From contig JAIDBM010000185.1 in NCBI GenBank assembly GCA_029056365.1, positions 1 to 7,222 on the forward strand: a stretch of DNA of 7,222 bases, read 5' to 3'. The stretch is from Muribaculaceae bacterium. Lineage in GTDB: Bacteria > Bacteroidota > Bacteroidia > Bacteroidales > Muribaculaceae. A program made the position numbers and the translations under genes. Below the pieces are notes generated by a model. The model searched no databases. It saw only the letters and a list, made by a program, of their open reading frames with translations, and had not been told where the DNA came from. Every line of letters begins with the position of its first letter. Position 1 is the stretch's first letter. Shown here piece by piece: positions 1 to 6,805 of this stretch.

Positions 1-1616
1 CCGGTATCCGGCTGATTGAGGTTGTCCGCGACGAGGATGCCGAAGGCCGGTCGTTCTACTTCCGTCTGAACGGAGTGCCTGTGTTCGCCAAGGGCGCCAA
101 CTATATACCTTGCGATAATTTTCTGCCAAGGGTTACTGACGAAGTATACCGGCGCACCATACAGGATGCCGCCGATGCCAACATGAATATGCTCAGAGTC
201 TGGGGCGGAGGTGTTTATGAAGACGACCGTTTCTATGAACTTTGCGACAGTCTCGGCATAATGGTGTGGCAGGATTTCATGTTCGCATGCAGTCTGTACC
301 CGTCGGAGGGCGAGCTGTTGGAAAATATCCGCAAGGAGGCTGTGTATAATGTGCGCCGACTGCGGAATCACCCGAGCATAGTGCTCTGGTGCGGAAACAA
401 CGAGTGCCTTGAGGCTTGGTACAACTGGGGCTGGAGACGCCGTTATACCGCGCAGGGTTATGCCGATGTGATATGGAAGCAGTTCCACGACCTGTATCAC
501 CGTCTGTTGCCGGAGGTTGTGGCTGAAAACGCACCCGATGCCTTTTACTGGCCCTCATCGCCTTTCAGCCGTGTCGACGGACCGCCGGAGCCGAACCGGG
601 GCGATACCCACTTGTGGCTCGTGTGGGGTGGCGGCGAGCCGATCGACACCTATAACCACAAGCGCAGCCGGTTCTTCAGCGAGTATGGTTTTCAGTCGTT
701 CCCGCAATGGTCAACGGTGCTGAAATATGCTCCCGACACAACACAGCACCGCATAGATTCGGACGTGATGCTGGCCCATCAGCGGGCTGGTGCCGATGCC
801 AACCGCAAGATAGAAAGGTATCTGCTTGAATCCTATCCGGAACCGAAGGATTTCCGTTCGTTCCTGTATATGTCGCAGGTGCTTCAGGGCGATGCAATCC
901 GTACGGCCATGGAAGCCCACCGGCGCGACCGTCCTTACTGCATGGGAACTTTGTTCTGGCAGCATAACGATTGCTGGCCTGTGGCATCATGGTCGAGCCG
1001 CGATTATTACGGGCGCTGGAAGGCGCAGCATTATTTCGCGAAAAAGGCGTATCGCGACATCATGCTTTCCACACGGGTGGAAGGCGACAGTGTGAAGGTG
1101 TATGTCGTATCAGACCGTGTGGAGCCGGTCACTGGCACTCTGTCGCTGACTACTGGGCGCCTCGACGGAACGGCAGGCTGCCTGTATTCCGAGGACATGC
1201 GTTGCGATGTCGATGGCGGTTCGGTGGTTATGATAACATATCCGCTGGAGACTCTTTCCGGCGGAGCAGACCCTTCGGCACTGTATATCCGGGCATCGTT
1301 CGACGACGGAACCGAAACATATGAGAATGTGAGTATGCCGGTTGAACCCAAGTACGCGGAATTTGTCGCACCGGACATTTCGCTGGAGCTTGCCGGTGTT
1401 CCGGGAGAGTATAAGGTGAATGTGAGTTCACGTACGTTCGTGCGTGCATTCTGCATGAGTCTCGATGCCGATGAGAACTGTTTTTTCACCAACAATTATT
1501 TCGACCTTATACCAGGACGCACATATACGGTGGACCTCCGCAGCGATATGTCGCCCGATGATGTTCGCCGAAATCTGTCATGGACCAGCCTATACAACGC
1601 CGCACATCAGCAGTGA
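1..1616 (+). CDS. GH2 beta-mannosidase, C-terminal part (5' end outside window)
   Basis: Probable exo-acting beta-mannosidase of glycoside hydrolase family 2, releasing beta-linked mannose from the non-reducing end of manno-oligosaccharides or the Man-beta-1,4-GlcNAc N-glycan core. The frame is open from base 3 with no stop upstream, so the gene enters from the left; 537 codons are visible against roughly 850 for full-length relatives. The GTG at 75 lies inside the conserved region and is not the start. The TIM barrel shows FAKGANYIPCD, RVWGGGVYE and WQDFMFACSLYP, all typical of mannosidase-type GH2. WCGNNE carries the likely acid/base Glu (codon 402-404), and FFSEYGFQSFP carries the likely nucleophile Glu (codon 681-683). 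After about base 1040 come beta-rich segments matching the two C-terminal Ig-like mannosidase domains. The N-terminus, including any signal peptide, cannot be seen. The GH2 mannosidase assignment is firm; the natural substrate is inferred. Confidence 0.93.
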   Translation, partial: GIRLIEVVRDEDAEGRSFYFRLNGVPVFAKGANYIPCDNFLPRVTDEVYRRTIQDAADANMNMLRVWGGGVYEDDRFYELCDSLGIMVWQDFMFACSLYPSEGELLENIRKEAVYNVRRLRNHPSIVLWCGNNECLEAWYNWGWRRRYTAQGYADVIWKQFHDLYHRLLPEVVAENAPDAFYWPSSPFSRVDGPPEPNRGDTHLWLVWGGGEPIDTYNHKRSRFFSEYGFQSFPQWSTVLKYAPDTTQHRIDSDVMLAHQRAGADANRKIERYLLESYPEPKDFRSFLYMSQVLQGDAIRTAMEAHRRDRPYCMGTLFWQHNDCWPVASWSSRDYYGRWKAQHYFAKKAYRDIMLSTRVEGDSVKVYVVSDRVEPVTGTLSLTTGRLDGTAGCLYSEDMRCDVDGGSVVMITYPLETLSGGADPSALYIRASFDDGTETYENVSMPVEPKYAEFVAPDISLELAGVPGEYKVNVSSRTFVRAFCMSLDADENCFFTNNYFDLIPGRTYTVDLRSDMSPDDVRRNLSWTSLYNAAHQQ

Positions 1617-1668
1617 ATCGTTCAAATTAGGGAAGTAAATCGTAGAATGGCCGATGTAAATGCATTTA

Positions 1669-1693
1669 TTCCCGATTTGTATGAAATTGGGGA
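1669..1693 (+). terminator. Possible stem-loop after the GH2 gene
   Basis: Bases 1669-1678 pair with 1684-1693 around the five-base loop GTATG, giving ten pairs of which two are G-T/G-U. It lies 52 bases after the GH2 stop and before the next promoter, where a terminator would be expected. No T-run follows on the + strand, so factor-independent termination is doubtful. It may be an mRNA 3'-end stabilising hairpin or chance. Confidence 0.3.
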
Positions 1694-1696
1694 ATG

Positions 1697-1711
1697 CAGG
1701 CATGGTGCCTG
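1697..1711. promoter_or_regulatory. Short inverted repeat beside the BNR_4 promoter (possible operator)
   Basis: CAGGCA (1697-1702) and TGCCTG (1706-1711) form a perfect six-base inverted repeat around TGG, extendable by one T-A pair at 1695/1713 across a G-T mismatch. It ends four bases before the TAACTTTG box at 1716, so a protein bound here would overlap RNA polymerase. This would fit control of a glycan-utilisation gene, but the repeat is short and no regulator gene is nearby. Confidence 0.25.
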
Positions 1712-1715
1712 TACA

Positions 1716-1723
1716 TAACTTTG
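1716..1723 (+). promoter_or_regulatory. Bacteroidota-type -7 box upstream of the BNR_4 gene
   Basis: TAACTTTG matches the TAnnTTTG -7 consensus of the primary Bacteroidota sigma factor exactly. No well-spaced -33 TTG is visible: the nearest, at 1687-1689, leaves 26 bases, longer than usual, which could mean a weak or activator-dependent promoter. A start of transcription near 1728 would give a leader of about 20-25 bases to the ATG at 1752, but only about 9 to the in-frame TTG at 1737. This favours the ATG. Confidence 0.6.
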
Positions 1724-1751
1724 TATTCTGTTTGAATTGAAAAACGAGATT

Positions 1752-3170
1752 ATGCTGAACAAATTTGTCTGGCGGGTGACGGCCCTGTGTGTATTGTCGG
1801 CCGCGCCGGTATATCTGTCGGCGATGACAGCGCCGGAATCAGGTAAAGATATATGTGTGACCGGCCCCGATGGCCGTGGCGGAAGCACAGTGATAGTTTG
1901 TGACACGGCCGAACACCGTCTGACAGAAGTCGGTCCTGGATATTGCCGTACGTCTGTAAACGGAGCTGTGTTCCGGGGTTCTTCGGTAGTGAGCCACGGC
2001 GGGTGGCAGTATACCGCCTATTACGACCGCGATGGCTATGTGACGGTGGCACGGCGCCGGCATGGCTCTGATGAATGGGAGACAAAGCGGTCGGTTTATA
2101 AGGGCAATGTGGCCGACGGACATAATGTGATAAGTATCGGAGTGGACGGCGACGGCTATCTGCACGTAGCCTTTGACCATCACGGCAGTCCGCTGCATTA
2201 TTGCAGGGCCACGGCCCCCGGCTCCATCGAACTCGGTCCTATGGAACCGATGACGGGCGAGAATGAATCCGATGTAACTTATCCCGAATTCTACACCATG
2301 CCCGACGGCGACATGCTTTTCGCCTACAGGTCCGGAGCATCGGGATGCGGAAATCTGGTGCTGAACCGTTACGATTCAGCCTCACGCCGTTGGCAACGTG
2401 TCCAGGATGTGCTCATTGACGGGGAGGGCAAGCGCAACGCCTACTGGCAGATGTATGTCGATTCGGCAGGAGTGATATACCTGTCGTGGGTGTGGCGGGA
2501 GACATGGCTTGTGGAGACAAACCACGACCTTTGTTTTGCTTGTTCCCACGATGGCGGCCATACATGGGAGCGCTCCGACGGTTCGGCTTACTCATTGCCG
2601 ATAACCGAGAAAAATGCTGAAATTGCCTGGAGCATACCGCAGAATTCCAACTTGATTAATCAGACAGGAATGACAGCCGACGGCAGCGGGCATCCATATA
2701 TAGCCACTTACTGGAGCGATGGCGCCGATTCGGTGCCGCAATACCGTCTGGTGTGGCATAACGGCAGTAAATGGCAGATGTCGGAGGTGGGCAGGCGCAC
2801 GATGCCGTTCTCTCTTGCAGGAGGCGGTACAAAAATGATACCCATGTCGCGGCCAAGAATAGCGTCCGATGGTAAGGCGGCATACTATCTGTTCAGAGAT
2901 CAGGAGCGCGGCAGCCGTGTGTCGGTGGCCTATACGCCTGCACTTGGCAGTGAGGACTGGAAAATATCGGATGTGACTGATTTTCAAGTGGGAGCCTGGG
3001 AGCCGACCTACGACACCGAACTATGGAACCGTAGCAGGAAACTGCATATATTCGTGCAGAAAATGTATCAGGGCGATGGCGAGCGCGTGGCCACCGATGC
3101 TCCGGAGTCTACCCCTGTGTATGTGCTTGAATACAATACAAATCCGGAACGTGATATTGCAGAACCGTAA
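1752..3170 (+). CDS. Secreted BNR_4-type beta-propeller protein, probable glycan-active enzyme
   Basis: A 472-residue exported protein of the BNR_4 type (Pfam BNR_4 by recognition), expected to fold as a seven-bladed beta-propeller. The ATG at 1752 opens a signal peptide (K4, R8, hydrophobic stretch about 9-22, likely cut after LSA at 22-24); the TTG at 1737 would only add MKNEI. The core shows AYYDRDGYVTVARR (89-102), DGHNVISIGVDGDGYLHVA (122-140), FDHHGS (141-146) and one good Asp-box, SHDGGHTW (265-272). In propeller polysaccharide lyases of families PL24 and PL25, and in GH145 relatives, conserved His residues in this region act in catalysis; here H124 and H143/H144 lie 19-20 residues apart. 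Whether this protein is a lyase, a glycosidase or only binds glycan cannot be told from the sequence. It sits between two mannosidase genes, so a role in the same glycan breakdown is likely but inferred. It should not be called a sialidase on the single Asp-box. Confidence 0.85.
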   Translation: MLNKFVWRVTALCVLSAAPVYLSAMTAPESGKDICVTGPDGRGGSTVIVCDTAEHRLTEVGPGYCRTSVNGAVFRGSSVVSHGGWQYTAYYDRDGYVTVARRRHGSDEWETKRSVYKGNVADGHNVISIGVDGDGYLHVAFDHHGSPLHYCRATAPGSIELGPMEPMTGENESDVTYPEFYTMPDGDMLFAYRSGASGCGNLVLNRYDSASRRWQRVQDVLIDGEGKRNAYWQMYVDSAGVIYLSWVWRETWLVETNHDLCFACSHDGGHTWERSDGSAYSLPITEKNAEIAWSIPQNSNLINQTGMTADGSGHPYIATYWSDGADSVPQYRLVWHNGSKWQMSEVGRRTMPFSLAGGGTKMIPMSRPRIASDGKAAYYLFRDQERGSRVSVAYTPALGSEDWKISDVTDFQVGAWEPTYDTELWNRSRKLHIFVQKMYQGDGERVATDAPESTPVYVLEYNTNPERDIAEP

Positions 3171-3187
3171 AAATTTCAGTACCTTTG
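3157..3187 (+). promoter_or_regulatory. Promoter of the GH125 gene
   Basis: TTG (3157-3159), 20 bases, then TACCTTTG (3180-3187) fits the Bacteroidota -33/-7 promoter with an exact TAnnTTTG box. The -33 element lies inside the last codons of the BNR_4 gene and the -7 box follows its stop (3168-3170) by nine bases. Transcription would begin at about 3191-3194. GH125 can therefore be transcribed independently of the upstream genes. Confidence 0.62.
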
Positions 3188-3215
3188 TGTTCTAATGTAT
3201 TCTAAATCTGAACCA

Positions 3216-4673
3216 ATGAACAAACTTGCAATAATTCTTACCGGAGCGTTCATTACCGTGGGAACGGTCGGTTTTACACTGTCGGCTTCGAATGTCTGTA
3301 GCGCCGACAATACGGCGTTGACAGTGACTCCCGAATTCAAATCGTGCCGACCGGCCGAATCCGAACGGCTTTTCCGTTCCGAAGCTGTGGAGAATCAGAT
3401 AAAACGGGTGAAGGCAATGCTGACAAACCGGAAACTTGCCTGGATGTTCGAGAATTGTTTCCCGAACACGCTCGATACCACGGTGCATTTTCGCAAAGAC
3501 GATAAAGGTGCCAACGACACGTTCGTTTATACCGGCGACATTCATGCCATGTGGCTGCGTGACTCAGGAGCGCAGGTATGGCCGTATGTGCGTCTGGCAA
3601 ACTCCGACCCTCGGCTGAAGGATATGCTTGAGGGGGTGATAAGAAGGCAGATGAAGTGTATCGTACTCGACCCGTATGCCAATGCTTTCAACGATGGAGC
3701 GGTAGGTGGCGAATGGCAGAGCGACTATACCGCCATGTTGCCGGAACTGCATGAACGGAAATGGGAAATCGATTCCCTGTGCTATCCCATACGTCTGGCA
3801 TACGAATACTGGAAACAGACCGGCGATGTCTCGATATTCGATGAAGAATGGCTCCGGGCTATCGCAGCCGTGCTCGATACCTTCACCGACCAGCAGCTTA
3901 AGCAGGGGCGGGGAAAATACCGTTTCCAGCGTGTTACGGCGGTAGGCACCGACACCCGTATAAACAGTGGTTATGGCTCGCCGGTGAACCCGGTGGGGCT
4001 GATTGCATCGGCTTTCCGCCCGTCCGACGATGCCACCATGCTGTCGTTTCTTGTTCCTTCGAACTTTTTTGCGGTAAGCAGTCTGTGCAAGGCAGCCGAG
4101 ATACTCAATGACGTGAACGGCGAAAAAGAACTCGCACAGCGCTGTATGGCACTGGCCGACGAGGTGGGGGATGCGTTGAAGAAATATGCTGTGGTGGATC
4201 ATCCGGAATACGGCCGGATATATGCCTTTGAGGTTGATGGTTTCGGCAGCCACATACTTATGGACGATGCCAATGTTCCGTCGCTGCTCGCCATGCCTTA
4301 TCTTGGCGATGTGAGTCCCGATGATCCGGTTTATAAGAATACCCGCCGTTTTGTGTGGAGTTCGGCCAACCCGTATTTTTTCAAGGGCAAGGCCGGAGAA
4401 GGAATCGGCGGCCCGCATGTGGGCATGGGCATGGCATGGCCTATGAGTATTATGATGAAGGCATTTACATCAACCGATGATGAAGAGATAAAGCAATGTG
4501 TGAAGATGATTCTCGACACAGACAACAACACCGGTTTCATACACGAATCGTTTGATGTGGATGATCCGGCACATTTCACAAGAGAATGGTTCGCATGGCA
4601 GAACACTCTGTTCGGAGAACTGATACTCAAGCTCGTGGATGACGGCAAAATCGACCTTTTGAACTCCATCTGA
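3216..4673 (+). CDS. Secreted GH125 exo-alpha-1,6-mannosidase
   Basis: Metal-independent alpha-mannosidase of glycoside hydrolase family 125 (formerly DUF1237), which removes non-reducing alpha-1,6-linked mannose with inversion. The protein is 485 residues from the ATG at 3216. That start opens a signal peptide (MNKLAIILTGAFITVGTVGF, likely cut after about residue 24) and leaves a leader of about 22 bases from the predicted transcription start. The ATG at 3195 would put seven polar residues before the signal peptide and leave almost no leader. There is no lipobox, so export to the periplasm is expected rather than lipidation. Family-typical blocks run the full length: TGDIHAMWLRDSGAQVWPY (106-124), DPYANAFN (152-159), GGEWQSDYT (164-172), NSGYGSPVNPVGLIASAFRP (250-269), GGPHVGMGMAWPMS (398-411) and GFIHESFDVDDP (440-451). 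The Glu of HESF (E444) probably corresponds to the family's catalytic base. The gene appears intact. Family assignment is firm. Confidence 0.95.
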   Translation: MNKLAIILTGAFITVGTVGFTLSASNVCSADNTALTVTPEFKSCRPAESERLFRSEAVENQIKRVKAMLTNRKLAWMFENCFPNTLDTTVHFRKDDKGANDTFVYTGDIHAMWLRDSGAQVWPYVRLANSDPRLKDMLEGVIRRQMKCIVLDPYANAFNDGAVGGEWQSDYTAMLPELHERKWEIDSLCYPIRLAYEYWKQTGDVSIFDEEWLRAIAAVLDTFTDQQLKQGRGKYRFQRVTAVGTDTRINSGYGSPVNPVGLIASAFRPSDDATMLSFLVPSNFFAVSSLCKAAEILNDVNGEKELAQRCMALADEVGDALKKYAVVDHPEYGRIYAFEVDGFGSHILMDDANVPSLLAMPYLGDVSPDDPVYKNTRRFVWSSANPYFFKGKAGEGIGGPHVGMGMAWPMSIMMKAFTSTDDEEIKQCVKMILDTDNNTGFIHESFDVDDPAHFTREWFAWQNTLFGELILKLVDDGKIDLLNSI

Positions 4674-4697
4674 ACAAAACGTCCTGAACAAAACGTC
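4670..4697 (+). repeat. 14-bp tandem duplication over the GH125 stop codon and terminator stem
   Basis: CTGAACAAAACGTC occurs twice head to tail (4670-4683 and 4684-4697). The first copy contains the TGA stop of the GH125 gene; the second is the outer part of the left arm of the hairpin at 4684-4735. It looks like a slippage duplication of the terminator foot. Either copy can pair with the right arm at 4722-4735. Confidence 0.9.
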
Positions 4698-4735
4698 CGG
4701 GGAAGCACCGACGCTTCCCCGGACGTTTTGTTCAG
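4684..4735. terminator. Perfect 23-bp hairpin between convergent genes, likely bidirectional terminator
   Basis: Bases 4684-4706 are the exact reverse complement of 4713-4735, with a six-base loop ACCGAC. The GC-rich inner part (GTCCGGGGAAGC) and the A/T-richer foot (AACAAAAC against GTTTTGTT) are compatible with termination on either strand. It lies between the GH125 stop (4671-4673) and the 3' end of the convergent alcohol dehydrogenase (4747). There is no separate U-tract outside the stem; the T-run is inside the right arm, so an effective terminator might use only the inner stem. Confidence 0.8.
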
Positions 4736-4746
4736 AGCGCGAAATT

Positions 4747-5955
4747 TCAAGAAACCGTTTGTTTTGCTGAATCGTCTTCCTGGCCGAGCATAAGCTCATA
4801 AATCTGTCGGGTATCGGTGGCTGTGAGCCGGTAATATCCACCTATTTTTTCGCCTTTGTTTTCGTGAAGCTTGCGCACCATCGTATCGATGTCGGGGTTT
4901 TCAATGCCGAGTTGCCGGAAGGTAAGAGGCATTCTCAGAACAGCACCGAAGAAGGCCCGGATCGATGCCACAGCCTCGATGGCCGCAGTTCGGTCGTCGC
5001 TTGCCGGAACTCCGAAAACACGACGTCCGAGCTGAGCCACTTTCGAGGGCTTGTGATGTGCCATGAATGCCAGCCAGGCGGGGAACACAACCGCCAGTCC
5101 GGCTCCGTGAGGCACATCGTACAGGGCGCTGATTTCATGCTCCATGGCATGCGATGTCCAGTCTTCGCGCCGTCCAGTGCCTACAAGTCCGTTGTGGGCG
5201 AGAGTGCCGGCCCATTCCACATTGGCCCTGGCCTGATAGTCGGTTGGGTCGGCCATGGCTTTGGGCGCTTCGGCTATAAGGGCCATAAGAAGGCCTTCGG
5301 CAAGACGGTCGGTGACTTCGACACGCGGAGTGGTGGAGAAATACCGTTCCATTATGTGAGACATCATGTCGACAACGCCCACGGCAGTCTGATAGGCTGT
5401 AAGGGTGAATGTGAATTCCGGATTGATAACCGCGAAACGGGGTTTCAGAATGCTGTCGGTGCGCAGACTGATTTTGCGCAAGTCCTCGGTGCGGGTAATC
5501 ACCGAGTTGCCAGAGCCTTCGCTTCCGGCGCCGGGAATCGTGAGCACCACTCCTACGGGCAGGGCCTCCTTTACAATGGCTTTGCCGCAATAGAAATCCC
5601 AGAAGTCGCCCTGATAGGGTGTTCCTGCCGCTATTGCCTTGGCAGTGTCGATTACAGAACCGCCTCCTATGGCAAGCAGTCCGTCGCAATGCTTGTCGCG
5701 GCATATTTTTATACCCTCGTATACCAGTTGGTCGGTGGGGTTGGGTTTGACTCCGGATAGTTCGGCATATTCAATGCCGATACTGTCGAGCGACATTCTG
5801 ATGCGTTCGAGCAATCCGTTGGTTTTCACGTATTTGTTGCCGTATACAATCAGAACTTTCTTCACTCCCATAAGGAAAGTGAGCATGCCCGTTTTTTCCT
5901 CGGCACCGCGTCCGAATTCATAAAGAGTCGGGTTGTAGAGTGTGAAGTTTTCCAT
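4747..5955 (-). CDS. Iron-containing alcohol dehydrogenase, YqhD/butanol dehydrogenase type
   Basis: A 402-residue cytoplasmic group III (iron-type) alcohol dehydrogenase, expected to reduce aldehydes to alcohols with NAD(P)H. The N-terminal dinucleotide-binding domain has VLIVYG (34-39) and the GGGS motif (97-100) in LLAIGGGSVIDTAKAIAAG. The metal site is complete: D196 and H200 in VVDMMSHIMERYF, H269 in DWTSHAMEHE and H283 in DVPHGAGL. These have the same spacing as D194/H198/H267/H281 of E. coli YqhD, shifted by two. PGAGSEGS (141-148) is also typical. Length is normal and the frame intact. The ATG at 5955 begins with MENFTLYNPT, the usual start of this family. It is monocistronic, convergent with the GH125 gene and divergent from the membrane protein at 6137. 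The substrate cannot be read from the sequence; a general aldehyde or fermentative alcohol role is likely. No functional link to the mannosidases is evident. Confidence 0.95.
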   Translation of the reverse strand: MENFTLYNPTLYEFGRGAEEKTGMLTFLMGVKKVLIVYGNKYVKTNGLLERIRMSLDSIGIEYAELSGVKPNPTDQLVYEGIKICRDKHCDGLLAIGGGSVIDTAKAIAAGTPYQGDFWDFYCGKAIVKEALPVGVVLTIPGAGSEGSGNSVITRTEDLRKISLRTDSILKPRFAVINPEFTFTLTAYQTAVGVVDMMSHIMERYFSTTPRVEVTDRLAEGLLMALIAEAPKAMADPTDYQARANVEWAGTLAHNGLVGTGRREDWTSHAMEHEISALYDVPHGAGLAVVFPAWLAFMAHHKPSKVAQLGRRVFGVPASDDRTAAIEAVASIRAFFGAVLRMPLTFRQLGIENPDIDTMVRKLHENKGEKIGGYYRLTATDTRQIYELMLGQEDDSAKQTVS

Positions 5956-6030
5956 TGTTATTCGTTGCTAAATAAATAGTTGTTGAATTTATAACACTGT
6001 CCGGGCCTGGATGTTCGGTGTGGACGCCAA

Positions 6031-6061
6031 CAAAATTAGTGATAAAAATTTAAACAGGCAA
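6031..6061 (-). promoter_or_regulatory. Promoter of the iron alcohol dehydrogenase gene
   Basis: Read on the minus strand, TTG (6061-6059), 20 bases, then TAATTTTG (6038-6031) fits the Bacteroidota promoter with an exact TAnnTTTG box and the same 20-base spacing as the GH125 promoter. The start codon at 5955 is 75 bases downstream, giving a leader of about 70 bases, longer than for the two glycan genes. I saw no strong hairpin or known riboswitch in that leader. The rest of the 181-base divergent gap (5956-6136) is A/T-rich and holds no other gene; no exact TAnnTTTG box faces the + strand gene at 6137. Confidence 0.6.
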
Positions 6062-6136
6062 CTCCCTGCAAGAACCATGACTCACAAAGATTTGTTTTTA
6101 ATTCATACTCAACTATTCATTTAAAACTCTCTCCTT

Positions 6137-6799
6137 ATGACCAACGATGAAATGAAACGCGACGCACGCAAGAACGTCGATGATGTGCAGGGCCGCATAG
6201 AACAGGGGCCTGTACAGGAACAGATTTCCGACCACAGCGAGGTATTTGACGACATGGCCGAATACGAGGCTGCCGACCAATTGGTCGATGATTCAAGAAA
6301 AGCGGCCAGAAGCCGAGGCTGGATGTGGGTTGCCGTGGCTGTGGCATTGTTGCTCGGTGCGGCTATATGTGTGCTTATGATTCCGGACCTTACAGGTTCG
6401 AAAACTCAGAATGCGATAGCCATGGCCAAGGACAAAGCCTCCGACGGAATCGACAAGGCCACCGATGCCATCGGCAGAGGCATGGCTGTGGTAAGTAACG
6501 AGGCCGATACCCTTGTAGGAAAAACCAAAGATGCAGTATCCGGTGCCGCTTCGGCCACAAAGGCATATGCCACAGATGCGGTGAATGCTGTAGGAACTGC
6601 GGCCGGCAATGCGACCGACCAGGCTTCTCAGGCCCTTGGAACCGCTTCGGCGGCAACCGATGCAAGCGCGGCCCAGATTGAAGATGAGGCCCGTAGGGTA
6701 ATACACGGCGAATTCGGAAACGGAGCACAGCGTCGGCAGGCTCTCGGCAGCCATTATGCAGCTGTACAGCATAGAGTCAACGAGCTGATGCACGCCTGA
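6137..6799 (+). CDS. Single-pass membrane protein with Ala-rich spacer and C-terminal CW_7 (Cpl-7)-like segment
   Basis: A 220-residue protein of no established function that I can name. Residues 1-53 are strongly acidic and hydrophilic. Residues 62-82 (WMWVAVAVALLLGAAICVLMI) form one transmembrane helix preceded by RKAARSR, so by the positive-inside rule the N-terminus is cytoplasmic and the rest periplasmic. Residues about 90-180 are low-complexity, rich in Ala, Asp, Lys, Thr and Gly, with repeated short helical units (for example KDKASDGIDKATDAIG, TKAYATDAVNAVGTAAG) resembling LEA or apolipoprotein-like amphipathic helices. Residues about 183-217 (DEARRVIHGEFGNG, then QRRQALG and YAAVQHRVNELM) match the pattern of the Cpl-7 lysozyme repeat: A-x-x-VI-x-G-x-(W/F)-GNG-x-x-R, L, Y-x-x-VQ-x-x-VNE. 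Family knowledge suggests that segment binds peptidoglycan; the tethering role is inference. The ATG at 6137 is the first in frame after the A/T-rich leader; no Shine-Dalgarno is seen. It appears monocistronic. Confidence 0.85.
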   Translation: MTNDEMKRDARKNVDDVQGRIEQGPVQEQISDHSEVFDDMAEYEAADQLVDDSRKAARSRGWMWVAVAVALLLGAAICVLMIPDLTGSKTQNAIAMAKDKASDGIDKATDAIGRGMAVVSNEADTLVGKTKDAVSGAASATKAYATDAVNAVGTAAGNATDQASQALGTASAATDASAAQIEDEARRVIHGEFGNGAQRRQALGSHYAAVQHRVNELMHA

Positions 6800-6805
6800 T
6801 TCCTC

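Noticed and set aside
1031..1495. 154-codon Ser/Thr-rich frame on the minus strand inside the GH2 gene
   Set aside because: It mirrors the Ig-like domain coding region; composition follows from the complementary codons and there is no supporting context.
1660..1670. Palindrome AAATGCATTT in the gap after the GH2 gene
   Set aside because: A ten-base palindrome in A/T-rich sequence is expected by chance and no companion site was found.
2544..2570. Asp-box (SHDGGHTW) suggesting a sialidase
   Set aside because: One Asp-box occurs in many propellers; the Arg triad and FRIP motif of sialidases are not seen, and the rest fits BNR_4.
3564..4418. 284-codon frame on the minus strand inside the GH125 gene
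   Set aside because: It is antisense to conserved GH125 motifs and its translation matches nothing I recognise; shadow frame.
4864..5760. Long open frame (298 codons) on the + strand inside the alcohol dehydrogenase gene
   Set aside because: It is exactly antisense to a complete, motif-confirmed dehydrogenase. Its protein has no recognisable domain and it has no promoter or start context; it is a GC-rich shadow frame.
6091..6122. Possible promoter for the gene at 6137 (TTTG at 6091, then TATTCATT at 6114)
   Set aside because: The spacing of 19 is right, but the -7 part keeps only the TA of TAnnTTTG, so it is too weak to list as a feature.
6293..6793. 166-codon frame on the minus strand opposite the membrane protein gene
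   Set aside because: The + strand frame has a coherent transmembrane helix, spacer and C-terminal motif; the minus frame is low-complexity with no domain.
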